NCBI RefSeq assembly: GCF_051297175.1
Contig: NZ_JBINNY010000001.1
Span: 3,658,001 to 3,722,000, forward strand
Direction: 5' to 3'
DNA length: 64,000 bases
From: Dryocola sp051297175
GTDB taxonomy: Bacteria > Pseudomonadota > Gammaproteobacteria > Enterobacterales > Enterobacteriaceae
Below, in pieces: positions 32,425-42,463 of this stretch (position 1 is the stretch's first letter; the number at the start of each line of letters is the position of its first letter). The notes below the pieces were generated by a model. The model had not been told where the DNA came from. It did not search any database and saw only the letters and a program-made list of their open reading frames with translations. Both the position numbers and the translations under genes were made by a program.

Positions 32425-34080
32425 ATGCAAGTCTGGCAACAAGTCTACGATCCGGCGGGCAACATCTGGCTATCCAGCCTGGTCGCCGCCCTGCCCATAC
32501 TGTTCTTCTTCTTCGCGCTGATTAAGCTGCGCATGAAGGGCTACATGGCCGCGACGCTGACGGTTGGCCTTGCGCTGCTCGTCGCGCTGTTCTTCTACCG
32601 CATGCCGGTTGACCGGGCGCTGGCGTCCGTGGTGTACGGCTTCTTCTACGGGCTGTGGCCGATTGCGTGGATAATCATCGCCGCCGTCTTCGTCTATAAA
32701 ATCTCGGTGAAGACCGGCCAGTTCGACATCATCCGCTCCTCGATTCTGTCCATCACGCCCGACCAGCGCCTGCAAATGCTGATCGTCGGCTTCTCTTTCG
32801 GCGCGTTTCTCGAAGGGGCGGCGGGCTTTGGCGCGCCGGTCGCGATTACTGCCGCGCTGCTCGTCGGCCTCGGCTTTAACCCGCTTTACGCCGCCGGGCT
32901 GTGCCTGATTGTCAACACCGCGCCGGTTGCCTTTGGGGCGATGGGCATTCCCATTATCGTCGCGGGCCAGGTCACCGGGCTGGACAGCTTTCAGATCGGC
33001 CAAATGGTCGGCCGCCAGCTGCCGTTCCTGACGATTATCGTGCTGTTCTGGATCATGGCGATCATGGACGGCTGGCGCGGCGTCAAAGAAACCTGGCCCG
33101 CGGTGATGGTCGCCGGAGGCTCGTTTGCCGTCGCGCAGTATCTCAGCTCCAACTTCCTCGGCCCCGAACTGCCGGACATCATCTCCTCGCTGGTCTCTCT
33201 GGTCTGCCTGACCGCCTTCCTGCGCGTGTGGAAGCCGGTGCGCATCTTCCGCTTCGGCGACGTGGGCGCGTCGGTCACGGACCAGACGCTCGCCCGCAAA
33301 AACTACAGCCCCGGCCAGGTCGTGCGCGCGTGGATGCCGTTTATCTTCCTGACCGCCACCGTTACGCTGTGGAGCATTCCCCCGTTCAAGGCGCTGTTTG
33401 CGCCAGGCGGCGCGCTTGCCGACTGGGTGTTTAACTTCTCGGTGCCGTTCCTCGACAGGCTGGTCGCCAAAATGCCGCCGGTGGTCGCGCAAAGCATGGC
33501 CTACGCGGCGGTGTATAAATTCGACTGGCTGTCGGCCACCGGCACGGCGATTCTGGTAGCGGCGCTTATCTCCATCGTCTACCTGCGCATGAAGCCGAAA
33601 GCGGCCATCGACACCTTCGGCGAGACGATTCGGGAGCTGGCGCTGCCGATCTACTCCATCGGCATGGTGCTGGCATTCGCGTTTATCTCGAACTACTCCG
33701 GCCTGTCTGCAACGCTTGCCCTGGCGCTTTCCCACACCGGACACGCGTTTACCTTCTTCTCGCCGTTCCTCGGCTGGCTCGGCGTGTTCCTCACCGGCTC
33801 CGATACCTCGTCGAACGCGCTCTTTGCCGCGCTGCAGGCCACCACCGCGCAGCAGATTGGCGTGTCGGACCTGCTGCTGGTTGCCGCCAATACCACGGGC
33901 GGCGTGACCGGCAAGATGATTTCGCCGCAGTCCATCGCCATCGCCTGCGCCGCCGTGGGCCTGGTGGGCAAAGAGTCCGACCTGTTCCGCTTTACCGTTA
34001 AACACAGCCTGATCTTCACCTGCATGGTCGGGGTGATTACTACACTTCAGGCATACGTACTCACCTGGATGATTCCATGA
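32425..34080 (+). CDS. lldP: L-lactate permease
   Basis: The start is the ATG at 32425 (CCGGAGATCC upstream). The resulting 551 residues equal E. coli LldP in length. Frame extension upstream would cross the O2 operator and is rejected. About 12-14 membrane helices are seen, with LctP signatures EGAAGFGAPVAITAALLVGL and TGSDTSSNALFAALQ. It imports L-lactate, D-lactate and glycolate by proton symport. First gene of lldPRD, overlapping lldR by 4 nt. Confidence 0.96.
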   Translation: MQVWQQVYDPAGNIWLSSLVAALPILFFFFALIKLRMKGYMAATLTVGLALLVALFFYRMPVDRALASVVYGFFYGLWPIAWIIIAAVFVYKISVKTGQFDIIRSSILSITPDQRLQMLIVGFSFGAFLEGAAGFGAPVAITAALLVGLGFNPLYAAGLCLIVNTAPVAFGAMGIPIIVAGQVTGLDSFQIGQMVGRQLPFLTIIVLFWIMAIMDGWRGVKETWPAVMVAGGSFAVAQYLSSNFLGPELPDIISSLVSLVCLTAFLRVWKPVRIFRFGDVGASVTDQTLARKNYSPGQVVRAWMPFIFLTATVTLWSIPPFKALFAPGGALADWVFNFSVPFLDRLVAKMPPVVAQSMAYAAVYKFDWLSATGTAILVAALISIVYLRMKPKAAIDTFGETIRELALPIYSIGMVLAFAFISNYSGLSATLALALSHTGHAFTFFSPFLGWLGVFLTGSDTSSNALFAALQATTAQQIGVSDLLLVAANTTGGVTGKMISPQSIAIACAAVGLVGKESDLFRFTVKHSLIFTCMVGVITTLQAYVLTWMIP

Positions 34081-34861
34081 CACAAGCCCAGCCGCGCCTG
34101 GCCGACCACCTTGCCGAGCGCGTTAAGACATTGATTGATGAACGTAAGCTGGAGGCGGGCATGCGTTTGCCCGCCGAACGCCAGCTCGCCGCCGAGATGG
34201 GCGTCTCCCGCTCGTCGCTGCGCGAAGCCATTCAAAAGCTGATTAGCGAAGGCGTGCTCGTCAGCCGACGCGGCGGCGGCACCTTCGTGCGTTACGAAGT
34301 CCAGCCCTGGTCCGAGCAGCGCATCGTTCAGCCGCTGAAAACGCTGGTCGAAGACGACCCCAACTACCGCTACGACATCCTCGAAGCGCGGCACGCCATC
34401 GAGGCAAGCACCGCCTGGTACGCGGCGATGCGCGCCACGCCCGCCGACAAAGAGAAGCTCATCGCCTGCTTCGATGCCACCGTCGCCTTTAAAGAAAGCG
34501 ACGACCCGGACCTGGCGGCCCAGGCGGACGTGCGCTTTCACTTAGCCATCGCCGAAGCCTCGCACAACGTCGTGCTGCTTCAGACCATGCGCGGCTTTTT
34601 CGACCTGCTACAGTCCTCCGTGATGCACAGCCGCCAGCGCATGTACACCGTGCCGAGCATTTTTGCCGGGCTGACCGAACAGCACAACGCGCTGCTGCAG
34701 GCGATTCTGGCGGGTGACCCAGAGCGGGCGCGCCGCGCCGCCAAAACACATCTCGGTTTTGTGCATTCCACCATCAAAACCCTGCACGAAGACGAAGCCC
34801 GGCAGGCGCGCATCACCCGCCTGCCGGATGAAAATACCGACGTAACAAGGGAAGAAAAACC

Positions 34862-34865
<4 letters not shown>
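34077..34865 (+). CDS. lldR: LldR, GntR/FadR-family regulator of L-lactate use
   Basis: The 262-residue protein has a winged HTH (about 10-75, RLPAERQLAAEMGVSRSSLREAIQ) and an all-helical FCD effector domain with metal-binding His/Asp positions (ARHAIEAS, FHLAIAEASHN, EQHNALLQAI). It represses and activates the operon by binding the two upstream operators. It overlaps lldP (ATGA) and lldD, indicating tight coupling. Confidence 0.95.
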
Positions 34866-36043
<1,178 letters not shown>

Positions 36044-36052
36044 AGGGGAAAC

Positions 36053-36080
36053 GTTGTCTCCAGAGGGGTCTGGAGACAAC
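36053..36080. terminator. perfect inverted repeat between lldD and osmC
   Basis: The 12-bp perfect stem GTTGTCTCCAGA / TCTGGAGACAAC has loop GGGG and lies 9 bp after lldD and 23 bp after convergent osmC. It lacks a T run but is placed as a shared terminator. Confidence 0.7.
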
Positions 36081-36103
36081 TGCACTACGGATTTGCCGGC
36101 GGA

Positions 36104-36532
36104 TTAGTTAAGTTTGTAATCCAGCGTGATCTCAGCTTTCAGCAGCTGCGATACGGGGCAACCCGCCTTGGCTTTCTGAATGATTGTGTCAAACGCGCCT
36201 TCTTCGATACCCGGCACTTTGACGGTGCTGTTAAGCGCGATTTTGGTAATCGCAAAGCCGCCGTCTTTCTTGTCCAGCGACACATCGGCGGTGGTATCAA
36301 TGCTGTCCGGCGTATAGCCTTCTTCACCCAGCATCAAAGACAGCGCCATAGAGAAGCAGGCCGCGTGCGCCGCGCCAATCAGCTCTTCCGGGTTAGTCCC
36401 GGCGGCACCTTCAAAACGGGTATTAAAACCGTAGGGCTGCTGCTTCAACGCGCCGCTTTCGGTGGATACCGTGCCTTTGCCGCGTTTGATATCACCTTCC
36501 CAGTGAGCCTGCCCTTTCTTATGAATGGTCAT
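36104..36532 (-). CDS. osmC: OsmC peroxiredoxin-like organic hydroperoxide reductase
   Basis: The 142-residue protein matches E. coli OsmC. The two redox cysteines are present in HAACFSMAL and KAGCPVSQLL, with the conserved Arg/Glu in NTRFEGAAGTNPEELIGAAH. It reduces organic hydroperoxides in the cytoplasm and is usually induced by osmotic stress and stationary phase. GGAGCG precedes the start. Convergent with lldD. Confidence 0.95.
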   Translation of the reverse strand: MTIHKKGQAHWEGDIKRGKGTVSTESGALKQQPYGFNTRFEGAAGTNPEELIGAAHAACFSMALSLMLGEEGYTPDSIDTTADVSLDKKDGGFAITKIALNSTVKVPGIEEGAFDTIIQKAKAGCPVSQLLKAEITLDYKLN

Positions 36533-36740
36533 CTATTCGCTCCTTTTTTATTTACACAAAGCGTAAGTATAGAAGCGGAATCGGAGCTTGCCCGCTAACT
36601 CGGAGCAATCCGGGGAAAACCAAAGGCGCATCAAGAGGGCTTATCGGCTTTAGGCGTTGCTCCAAAAGCCGCAAAAATAAATCGAATAAATCTGCATCCT
36701 CAGGTGTTCACTGCATACCAAACACCGTGAGGGCTTTACC

Positions 36741-37274
36741 ATGAATCGAATAACCCGTCTTTTGTTACCGGCCTTTGTCACTGGCCTCATGCTGCTTTCT
36801 GGCTCCGCTCAGGCAATGGGGGGAAGCAGCGACGAACCCGTTCCGCCAACCTGCGCTAAGGGACAGATCTATGACGCCAAAACCAAGACCTGCGTCGTTG
36901 AAAAAGGCGCGGCGGTAGGCGACGCATCACGCGCCAACTATGCTTATGCACTGGCAAAAGCGGGCCGCTATCAAGAGGCGCTGGATATGCTAAATACGCT
37001 CCAGGATCCGAATACGGCTGAAGCGCTGAACTACCGCGGTTACGCCACCCGCAAGCTGGGGCGCACTGACGAAGGGATCGGCTATTATTTAAAATCTGTA
37101 GCGCTCGATCCGAAATACCCTAAAGTTCGCGAATATCTGGGTGAAGCCTACATGATCAAAAACCGTCCCGATCTGGCCCGCGAACAGCTTGCCGCCATCA
37201 AAACCCTGTGCGGTACCGGCTGCGAAGAGTATCGCGATCTGTCAGCCGCTATCGATGGTCATCCTGAGTCCTGA
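36741..37274 (+). CDS. secreted TPR-repeat protein upstream of an ECF sigma factor
   Basis: The 177-residue protein has a signal peptide (LLLPAFVTGLMLLSGSAQA). A short Cys pair follows (CAKGQIYDAKTKTC), then about three TPR-like helices pairs (residues 70-165). Two further Cys lie near the end (LCGTGCEEY). It is probably periplasmic and disulfide-bonded. It overlaps the sigma-factor gene, so the three genes form one operon. A role in sensing or envelope quality is possible but not shown. Confidence 0.85.
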   Translation: MNRITRLLLPAFVTGLMLLSGSAQAMGGSSDEPVPPTCAKGQIYDAKTKTCVVEKGAAVGDASRANYAYALAKAGRYQEALDMLNTLQDPNTAEALNYRGYATRKLGRTDEGIGYYLKSVALDPKYPKVREYLGEAYMIKNRPDLAREQLAAIKTLCGTGCEEYRDLSAAIDGHPES

Positions 37275-37788
37275 TCGGAGGCGAAAATCAGCAGCGAAGC
37301 GATACGCGCAATATCTTCCCCGCCTGTGGCGCTACGGGCTTGTGCTCTCACATCGGCGGGATATTGCAGACGATCTGGTTCAGGCGACCTGCGTCAGGGC
37401 GCTTGAGCGCGCGGCCCAGTTTGCCCATGGCAGCCGGTTAGATAGCTGGCTGTTTGCCATTCTGCACTCCATCTGGGTCAACGAAGTTCGGGCGCAGCTC
37501 ATTCGGCGCGGGCAGGGTTTTGTCGATGTTGATGAGCTTGCGGGCGCGGGCAGCAACGACGACCTTCTCTGGTCAAACGACGTGATGAAACGCGTTATTC
37601 GTCTACCGGAAGCCCAGCGCGATGCGGTATTCCTGGTTTATGTGGAAGAGCTTTCTTACCGCGAGGCCGCTGAGATCCTCAAAGTGCCGCTCGGTACGAT
37701 CATGAGCAGGCTCGCCACCGCTCGCCTGACGCTGGCTCAGGACCGGGCGCTTCAGCCTGATACGCTGCCTCTGAAAGGAGAAAAATAA
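37255..37788 (+). CDS. ECF-type RNA polymerase sigma factor
   Basis: I chose the ATG at 37255, overlapping the TPR stop, giving 177 residues. Upstream codons have no ribosome site and lie within the TPR gene. Region 2 (YLPRLWRYGLVLSHRRDIADDLVQATCVRALE, SWLFAILHSIWVNEVR) and region 4 (LPEAQRDAVFLVYVEELSYREAAEILKVPLGTIMSRL) are complete. It would direct transcription of an unknown stress regulon. Its stop overlaps the anti-sigma start by one base, the usual sign of a sigma/anti-sigma pair. Confidence 0.9.
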   Translation: MVILSPDRRRKSAAKRYAQYLPRLWRYGLVLSHRRDIADDLVQATCVRALERAAQFAHGSRLDSWLFAILHSIWVNEVRAQLIRRGQGFVDVDELAGAGSNDDLLWSNDVMKRVIRLPEAQRDAVFLVYVEELSYREAAEILKVPLGTIMSRLATARLTLAQDRALQPDTLPLKGEK

Positions 37789-38531
37789 TGACGTTTCCCG
37801 TCAATACGGACGAACTGCTGGTGGCATATCTGGATAATGAACTGAGCGCCGAGCAGTACAGGGAGCTTGAAGAACGCCTGAGTGAGGACGAACGGCTGGC
37901 AGAACGACTGGCGCTGCTCCAGCGCAGCAGCCTGCCCTTCAAGACCGCCTTTGAACCGCTGCTGGAAGCCGCTCCGCAGGCTCATCTGCAAACGCATCTC
38001 ACCAGCGTTCGCCCTGCTTTTTCAAGACGCGGGCTGATTGCCGCAGCGGTCAGTTTCCTGGCACTAGGCGCGATTGGCGACAGAGCGTTTATTCATTTCA
38101 CCCTGCCGGAAGATAACTGGCGGGAGCGGGTAGCGCAGTACATGGCGCTTTACACGCCTGAGACACTGTCTGACACACCGACACCGCAGGCGCTTGAGTC
38201 GCAGTTACGCATCGCCAGCCAGCGGCTGGGCCTGACGCTGACTGCAGCCCGTTTAAGCCTGCCGCAGGCAGCGCTGAAAAATGCACGCGTGCTGGCCTAC
38301 GAAGAGCAGCGTATCGCGCAGATTACCTGGCTCGATCCCAAAACTGGCCCGCTGGCGCTGTGCATTACGCAAGGCTCAGGTACAACATCAGAGCGGGAAA
38401 ATGAACGTCGGCTGGGCATGAACATCGTCTATTGGGCCGACAAAAACCATCAGTTTATGGTGATTGGGCATAGTTCCTCCACGCAAATGAACGAGATAGC
38501 CGGGCGATTGCAGAGGGAAGTTAGGGCGTAG
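37788..38531 (+). CDS. membrane-anchored anti-sigma factor
   Basis: The 247-residue protein starts with the anti-sigma motif LVAYLDNELSAEQYRELEERL. A predicted membrane helix lies at about 82-97 (GLIAAAVSFLALGAI) and a periplasmic domain follows. No HxxxCxxC zinc motif is present, so it is of the non-ZAS type. The periplasmic part holds one Cys (LALCITQ). It presumably holds the upstream sigma factor inactive. A possible 54-codon frame after it (38572) has no ribosome site. Confidence 0.87.
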   Translation: MTFPVNTDELLVAYLDNELSAEQYRELEERLSEDERLAERLALLQRSSLPFKTAFEPLLEAAPQAHLQTHLTSVRPAFSRRGLIAAAVSFLALGAIGDRAFIHFTLPEDNWRERVAQYMALYTPETLSDTPTPQALESQLRIASQRLGLTLTAARLSLPQAALKNARVLAYEEQRIAQITWLDPKTGPLALCITQGSGTTSERENERRLGMNIVYWADKNHQFMVIGHSSSTQMNEIAGRLQREVRA

Positions 38532-38804
38532 AAATGGCGGAAAGCGCTGGCTGTATCCGCCTGAAAATACCATGACGATTCATACGCCCCGTCTTCAACC
38601 TTCAATCCAGTCACTTTTAAAAGGCTTTGTCGCCGGTCACCCGCGTGGTTTTTTCGCTGAGGGCGTGAGCCGCAAAGAAGGTGGCCGCCAGAAATTCTTA
38701 CTGTCACCTGTATATGCTGAAACCAAAAATAGCTGACCGTATTGGAATCAGGCGCGCAATTAAAAGAATGCGCGGTGGAGAGCGTCCCCTTCACCGCCTT
38801 AAAA

Positions 38805-39086
38805 TCACTGCACCAAAGCCGTCAGCTTGCCGAACACGTCCGCGCCGTCGATGTCGCGCTTAATCTGCACCACGTCTTCGAGCTTATCTATTTGGCTGAT
38901 CATCTGCTCAAGGCGCTGGTCGTCGGCGACCTGGAGCCAGATGCGGCTCCGATCGCCGCTGGGTAGCGGCAGGCACAGAATCCCTTCGACGTTAAAGGCG
39001 CGGCGGGCGAACAGGCCGCAGATGTGGGACATCACGCCCGGGTGGTTGCGCACCGTAAGTTCCAGAATAACGGTTAGTTGTTGCAT
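38805..39086 (-). CDS. ilvN: acetolactate synthase I small subunit
   Basis: The 93-residue protein is a single ACT domain (LTVILELTVRNHPGVMSHICGLFARRAFNVEGI) with the E. coli IlvN ending (DVFGKLTALVQ-like). It binds valine and activates and feedback-regulates IlvB. It begins 3 nt after ilvB in the same operon. Confidence 0.95.
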   Translation of the reverse strand: MQQLTVILELTVRNHPGVMSHICGLFARRAFNVEGILCLPLPSGDRSRIWLQVADDQRLEQMISQIDKLEDVVQIKRDIDGADVFGKLTALVQ

Positions 39087-39089
39087 GGC

Positions 39090-40775
39090 TTACTCTCCAA
39101 TCATCTCAACGTTGGCAGCGCCCGGCGGCACCATCGGGAATACTTTTTCTTCGGCATCGATGCGGACGTGAATCAGGCACGGGCCGGGGCGTGAAATCGC
39201 CTCCTGCAGGGCGGCCTGCGGGTCTGCGGCGGCGTTTAAATCACAGGCTGCGAGGCCAAAACCTTCGGCAATTTTGAGGAAGTTGGTCTGCCCGGAATAG
39301 GTCGCGGCGAAGACGTTCTGCTCATAAAACAGCGTCTGCTGCTGGTGTACCAACCCCAGCGCCTGGTTATTTAGCAGAATGATTTTCACATCCAGGTTGT
39401 GCTCGGCGGCGGTGGCCATTTCCTGAATATTCATCATGATGCTGCCGTCGCCGGTGAAGCACAGCACCTTGCGCTGCGGTTCGGCCAGCGCCGCGCCCAC
39501 GGCGGCAGGCAGGCCAAAGCCCATGGTGCCCAAACCGCCGGAGGTCAGCCACTGGCGGGGGCGGTTGAGCGGATAGGCCTGCGCCACCCACATCTGGTGC
39601 TGGCCCACGTCGGTGGTGATAACGGCTTCGTCGTCCACGCACGCGGCGGCGGCTTTAATCAGGCCGTAGGGCGTCAGCGGGTTATCTTCGCCGGGCATAT
39701 TGAACGGGAATTCCTGCTGCAAACCGGCTACCTGCTGCCGCCAGGCCGCGCGCGGCTGGGCGTCGATTTTTGGCAGCAGCTGCTCGAGCACTTCGCCCAC
39801 GTCGCCGCGAATGGCGATGTGCGCCTGTTTGATTTTGCCCAGCTCCGCGCGGTCGATATCCACGTGGATAATCTTCGCGTTCGGGCAGAACTGCTCGGTT
39901 TTGCCGATGGCGCGGTCGTCGAAGCGCGCGCCCATGACGATCAGCAAATCGGCTTCCTGCAGGATGTAGTTGGTGCTGCGCGCGCCGTGCATCCCCAGCA
40001 TGCCCAGCGACAGCGGGTGTTTTGCCGGAAGGGTGCCGAGCGCCATCAGCGTCATGGTGGTCGGCAGGTTGGCTTTTTCAGCAAGCTGGCGTGCCGCGGC
40101 GTGGGCGTTGATGATACCGCCGCCGAGGTAAAGCACCGGGCGCTGCGCCTGGTTGATCATCGCTGCGGCATCGATAATTTGCTGCGCTTCAAAGCGCGGC
40201 GCGGGGGTCGGTTCAGAGACCGGCGGCAGCGCGGTGATGTCAATTTCAGCGGTCTGCACGTCTTTCGGAATGTCGATCCACACCGGGCCGGGGCGGCCTG
40301 ATTCGGCTATGCGGAACGCGTCGCATATGACCTGCGGCAGCTCGGCGATATCGCGCACCAGGTAGTTGTGCTTGGTGATGGGAATAGAGATGCCGTAGGT
40401 GTCGACTTCCTGGAAGGCGTCGGTACCGATCATCGAGGCGGGTACCTGGCCGGTGATGCAAACCAGCGGGATGGAGTCCAGCCGCGCGTCGGCAATGGCG
40501 GTGACGAGGTTTGTGGCACCGGGGCCGCTACAGGCGAGACAGACCGCCGCTTTGCCCTGCGTTCGCGCCATGCCCTGCGCCATAAACCCTGCGCCCTGCT
40601 CGTGCCGCGCCAGAATATGGCGAATTTTTTTGCTCTGGCTCAACGCGTTGTAGAGCGGCAGAACGGTGCCGCCGGGAATACCGCTGACGGTAGTGATGCC
40701 GTGATGCTCAAGCATTTGCACGATCAGCTGTGCGCCGGTAATACGGGCCTGCGGTGGGTTTTCCGAAATTGCCAT
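39090..40775 (-). CDS. ilvB: acetolactate synthase I large (catalytic) subunit
   Basis: The 561-residue thiamine-diphosphate enzyme makes acetolactate or acetohydroxybutyrate for valine, leucine and isoleucine synthesis. Visible signatures are GIPGGTVLPLYNAL, the catalytic Glu in ARHEQGAGFMAQG, the FAD-binding middle domain and the ThDP motif GDGSIMMNIQEMATAAEHNL with NNQALGLV. Length matches E. coli IlvB (562). GAAGGACTGG precedes the start. It is preceded by the ivbL leader and an attenuator. Confidence 0.96.
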   Translation of the reverse strand: MAISENPPQARITGAQLIVQMLEHHGITTVSGIPGGTVLPLYNALSQSKKIRHILARHEQGAGFMAQGMARTQGKAAVCLACSGPGATNLVTAIADARLDSIPLVCITGQVPASMIGTDAFQEVDTYGISIPITKHNYLVRDIAELPQVICDAFRIAESGRPGPVWIDIPKDVQTAEIDITALPPVSEPTPAPRFEAQQIIDAAAMINQAQRPVLYLGGGIINAHAAARQLAEKANLPTTMTLMALGTLPAKHPLSLGMLGMHGARSTNYILQEADLLIVMGARFDDRAIGKTEQFCPNAKIIHVDIDRAELGKIKQAHIAIRGDVGEVLEQLLPKIDAQPRAAWRQQVAGLQQEFPFNMPGEDNPLTPYGLIKAAAACVDDEAVITTDVGQHQMWVAQAYPLNRPRQWLTSGGLGTMGFGLPAAVGAALAEPQRKVLCFTGDGSIMMNIQEMATAAEHNLDVKIILLNNQALGLVHQQQTLFYEQNVFAATYSGQTNFLKIAEGFGLAACDLNAAADPQAALQEAISRPGPCLIHVRIDAEEKVFPMVPPGAANVEMIGE

Positions 40776-40819
40776 GCTCCAGTCCTTCTTATATGGCCGG
40801 TTCGCTTGGGCCTGGGGAC

Positions 40820-40859
40820 TAAAACAAGAAACCCCGCCCGGTTTGCGCCGGCGGGGTTT
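40820..40859 (-). terminator. ilvBN attenuator (leader terminator)
   Basis: On the minus strand the stem AAACCCCGCC...GGGCGGGGTTT (40829-40859) is followed by CTTGTTTT. It lies between the ivbL stop and ilvB, where ribosome stalling at valine/leucine codons would allow an antiterminator. Confidence 0.88.
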
Positions 40860-40881
40860 GGAATCGAGTGTGATTCAGACC

Positions 40882-40980
40882 CTACGGCGCTATGCCGACG
40901 ACCACCACCACACGCACGACGACTACCGCGGCTGGTAGCGCGGTAAGTAGTAGGTTAGCGTTGCGGGTAATAGGAGTCAT
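40882..40980 (-). CDS. ivbL: IvbL, ilvBN operon leader peptide
   Basis: The 32-residue leader reads MTPITRNANLLLTALPAAVV and continues with a run of valines (nine Val in twelve codons, interrupted by one Arg) before GIAP and stop. It also has three Leu codons together. This is the E. coli IvbL pattern: stalling on Val/Leu codons controls the downstream attenuator. Confidence 0.93.
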   Translation of the reverse strand: MTPITRNANLLLTALPAAVVVVRVVVVVGIAP

Positions 40981-41021
40981 TTGGGTCCTGAATAATTGAG
41001 TAACGTAAAGTTAACGTGAAA

Positions 41022-41095
41022 ATCATACAAACACACTGCTTCGTTTCGCACAACGGTTTTATGCCGCTGGAATAAAAAACGTGCGAAAGATCACA
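41022..41095 (-). promoter_or_regulatory. candidate ilvB promoter with CRP site
   Basis: On the minus strand TATGAT (41022-41027) is a good -10 element about 40 bp upstream of ivbL. A CRP-like palindrome CGTGC-N6-TCACA (41080-41095 plus strand) lies about 70 bp upstream of the likely start. E. coli ilvBN is cAMP-CRP activated. No clear -35 element is present, which fits an activator-dependent promoter. Confidence 0.5.
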
Positions 41096-41099
41096 ACAA

Positions 41100-42122
41100 T
41101 CAGATCGCCGTTGCAGAAAATTCACGGCGCAGTTCGTCAATCGGCAGGTAGCGCCCGATGATCACCAGCCGTGAGGCGCGCGGCTCCGTCGGCTGCCAGG
41201 CCGAACCGTAGTCGAAGCCGACCACTTTATGCACGCCCTGCACGATCAGCCGCTGCGGGTTATCGGCAATCGCCAGCACGCCCTTGTAGCGCAGCATGTC
41301 GTTGCCAAAGCGCGCGATGCAGCTTTCCATAAACGCGCCGATTTTTTTCAAATCCAACATGCCCGCGTCAAAAACATGCGCCTGAATGGCGTCGTCCCAC
41401 GACTGCTTAACCGCCCCTTTGCGGAACGGCTGAAAGCGCGGGTTTTGCTGGCCCTCGGCGCGGATGATGTGGAAACCGCCGGGCAGACTGACGCCGTCCG
41501 TCAGCGCAAAGGCGTTGAGATCGAGCCACAGATCCGCCGGGCACTCGCCGTTTTCGATCGCGTAGATCTCAGCCTTGTTATTGATCCGATGGATTCTTTC
41601 CAGCGCCAGGGTTTTGGTGTCGTCATCCACGCGATCGGATTTGGTGAGCAGAATGCGATCCGCAAAACCGATCTGCGAGGCGGCGACCGGATGCTCGTCG
41701 AGCTGGCGGGAGATGTGCTCCGCGTCGGCAAGGGCAATGACCGCATCGAGGCGCAGCGCCTCGCGCAGGCTTTCGTCGACGAAGAAGGTTTGCACGATAG
41801 GAGCCGGGTCGGCAAGGCCGGTGGTTTCGACGATCAGCCGCTCGAAATTCAGCTCGCCCGCGGCGCGTTTATCCAGCATTTCGCCAAGCGCCGCAGTAAA
41901 TTCGCCGCGTACGCTACAGCAGACGCAGCCGTTGCTCAGCTCGACGACGCTGACGTTTTCCCCGCCGCGCAGCAGCGCGCCGTCGATGTTGACCGCGCCA
42001 AATTCGTTTTCCAGGATTGCGACGGGCTGGCCGCCGTTATGGGCGAGGAAATAGTTGAGCAGCGTGGTTTTCCCAGCACCGAGAAAACCGGTTAATAACG
42101 TGACGGATACCGCATAATTCAT
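41100..42122 (-). CDS. YjiA-family COG0523 metal-chaperone GTPase
   Basis: The 340-residue GTPase has Walker A GFLGAGKTTLL (about 12-22), the CxCC metal motif SNGCVCCSVRG (about 64-74), switch ETTGLADPAPI and NKxD equivalent LLTKSD. A C-terminal CobW domain follows (about 240-335). Members of this family insert or move Zn, Co or Ni. Fifteen nt separate it from ybdD, so it is likely in the cstA-ybdD transcript. In E. coli the btsT-yjiX-yjiA operon has this layout, whereas cstA-ybdD lacks the GTPase. Confidence 0.9.
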   Translation of the reverse strand: MNYAVSVTLLTGFLGAGKTTLLNYFLAHNGGQPVAILENEFGAVNIDGALLRGGENVSVVELSNGCVCCSVRGEFTAALGEMLDKRAAGELNFERLIVETTGLADPAPIVQTFFVDESLREALRLDAVIALADAEHISRQLDEHPVAASQIGFADRILLTKSDRVDDDTKTLALERIHRINNKAEIYAIENGECPADLWLDLNAFALTDGVSLPGGFHIIRAEGQQNPRFQPFRKGAVKQSWDDAIQAHVFDAGMLDLKKIGAFMESCIARFGNDMLRYKGVLAIADNPQRLIVQGVHKVVGFDYGSAWQPTEPRASRLVIIGRYLPIDELRREFSATAI

Positions 42123-42137
42123 CTCTTTTCCTTACTT

Positions 42138-42335
42138 TTAGCAGCAGCGAGCGCCGCCTTTGCCGCCGTAGCGCGCGTCCTGACGCTCGCGGAAAAACTC
42201 TTCGTAGCTCATCGGCGTCTGCTCCGGGTGAGTCAGCCGCATATGCTGCACGTAGTTGTCGTAATCAGGCACGCCAACCATCAGTTTGGCAGCCTGGCCG
42301 AGATATTTGCCTGCTTTCGCCAGGGTGTCGAACAT
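42138..42335 (-). CDS. ybdD: YbdD/YjiX family small protein
   Basis: The 65-residue protein is almost the same as E. coli YbdD (MFDTLAKAGKYLGQAAKLM start; RYGGKGGARCC end). The tail carries a Cys pair. Function is unknown, but it always follows a CstA-family pyruvate or peptide transporter gene and is thought to assist it. Confidence 0.93.
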   Translation of the reverse strand: MFDTLAKAGKYLGQAAKLMVGVPDYDNYVQHMRLTHPEQTPMSYEEFFRERQDARYGGKGGARCC

Positions 42336-42353
42336 ACATCCTCCGGTCTATCG

Positions 42354-42440
42354 GTCCGTAGGTCGGATAAGCGTCAGCGCCATCCGACACACGCCATCCA
42401 CCAATTTCGGTGGATGGCACTTCGTTTTTCCACCCTACGA
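42354..42440. repeat. REP units between cstA and ybdD
   Basis: GTCGGATAAGCGTCAGCGCC+ATCCGAC is followed by GGTGGATGG / CCATCCACC-type arms ending CCACCCTACG. They lie inside the likely cstA-ybdD transcript and may stabilise the upstream message. Confidence 0.8.
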
Positions 42441-42463
42441 ACGCTGGGGTGAGGGGGAAGCTG

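Noticed and set aside
36053..36080. Idea that the perfect palindrome is an operator
   Set aside because: It lies between two convergent stop codons, where a shared terminator is the simpler reading.
38572..38736. Possible 54-codon gene after the anti-sigma gene
   Set aside because: It has no ribosome site, no recognisable motif and unclear codon use.
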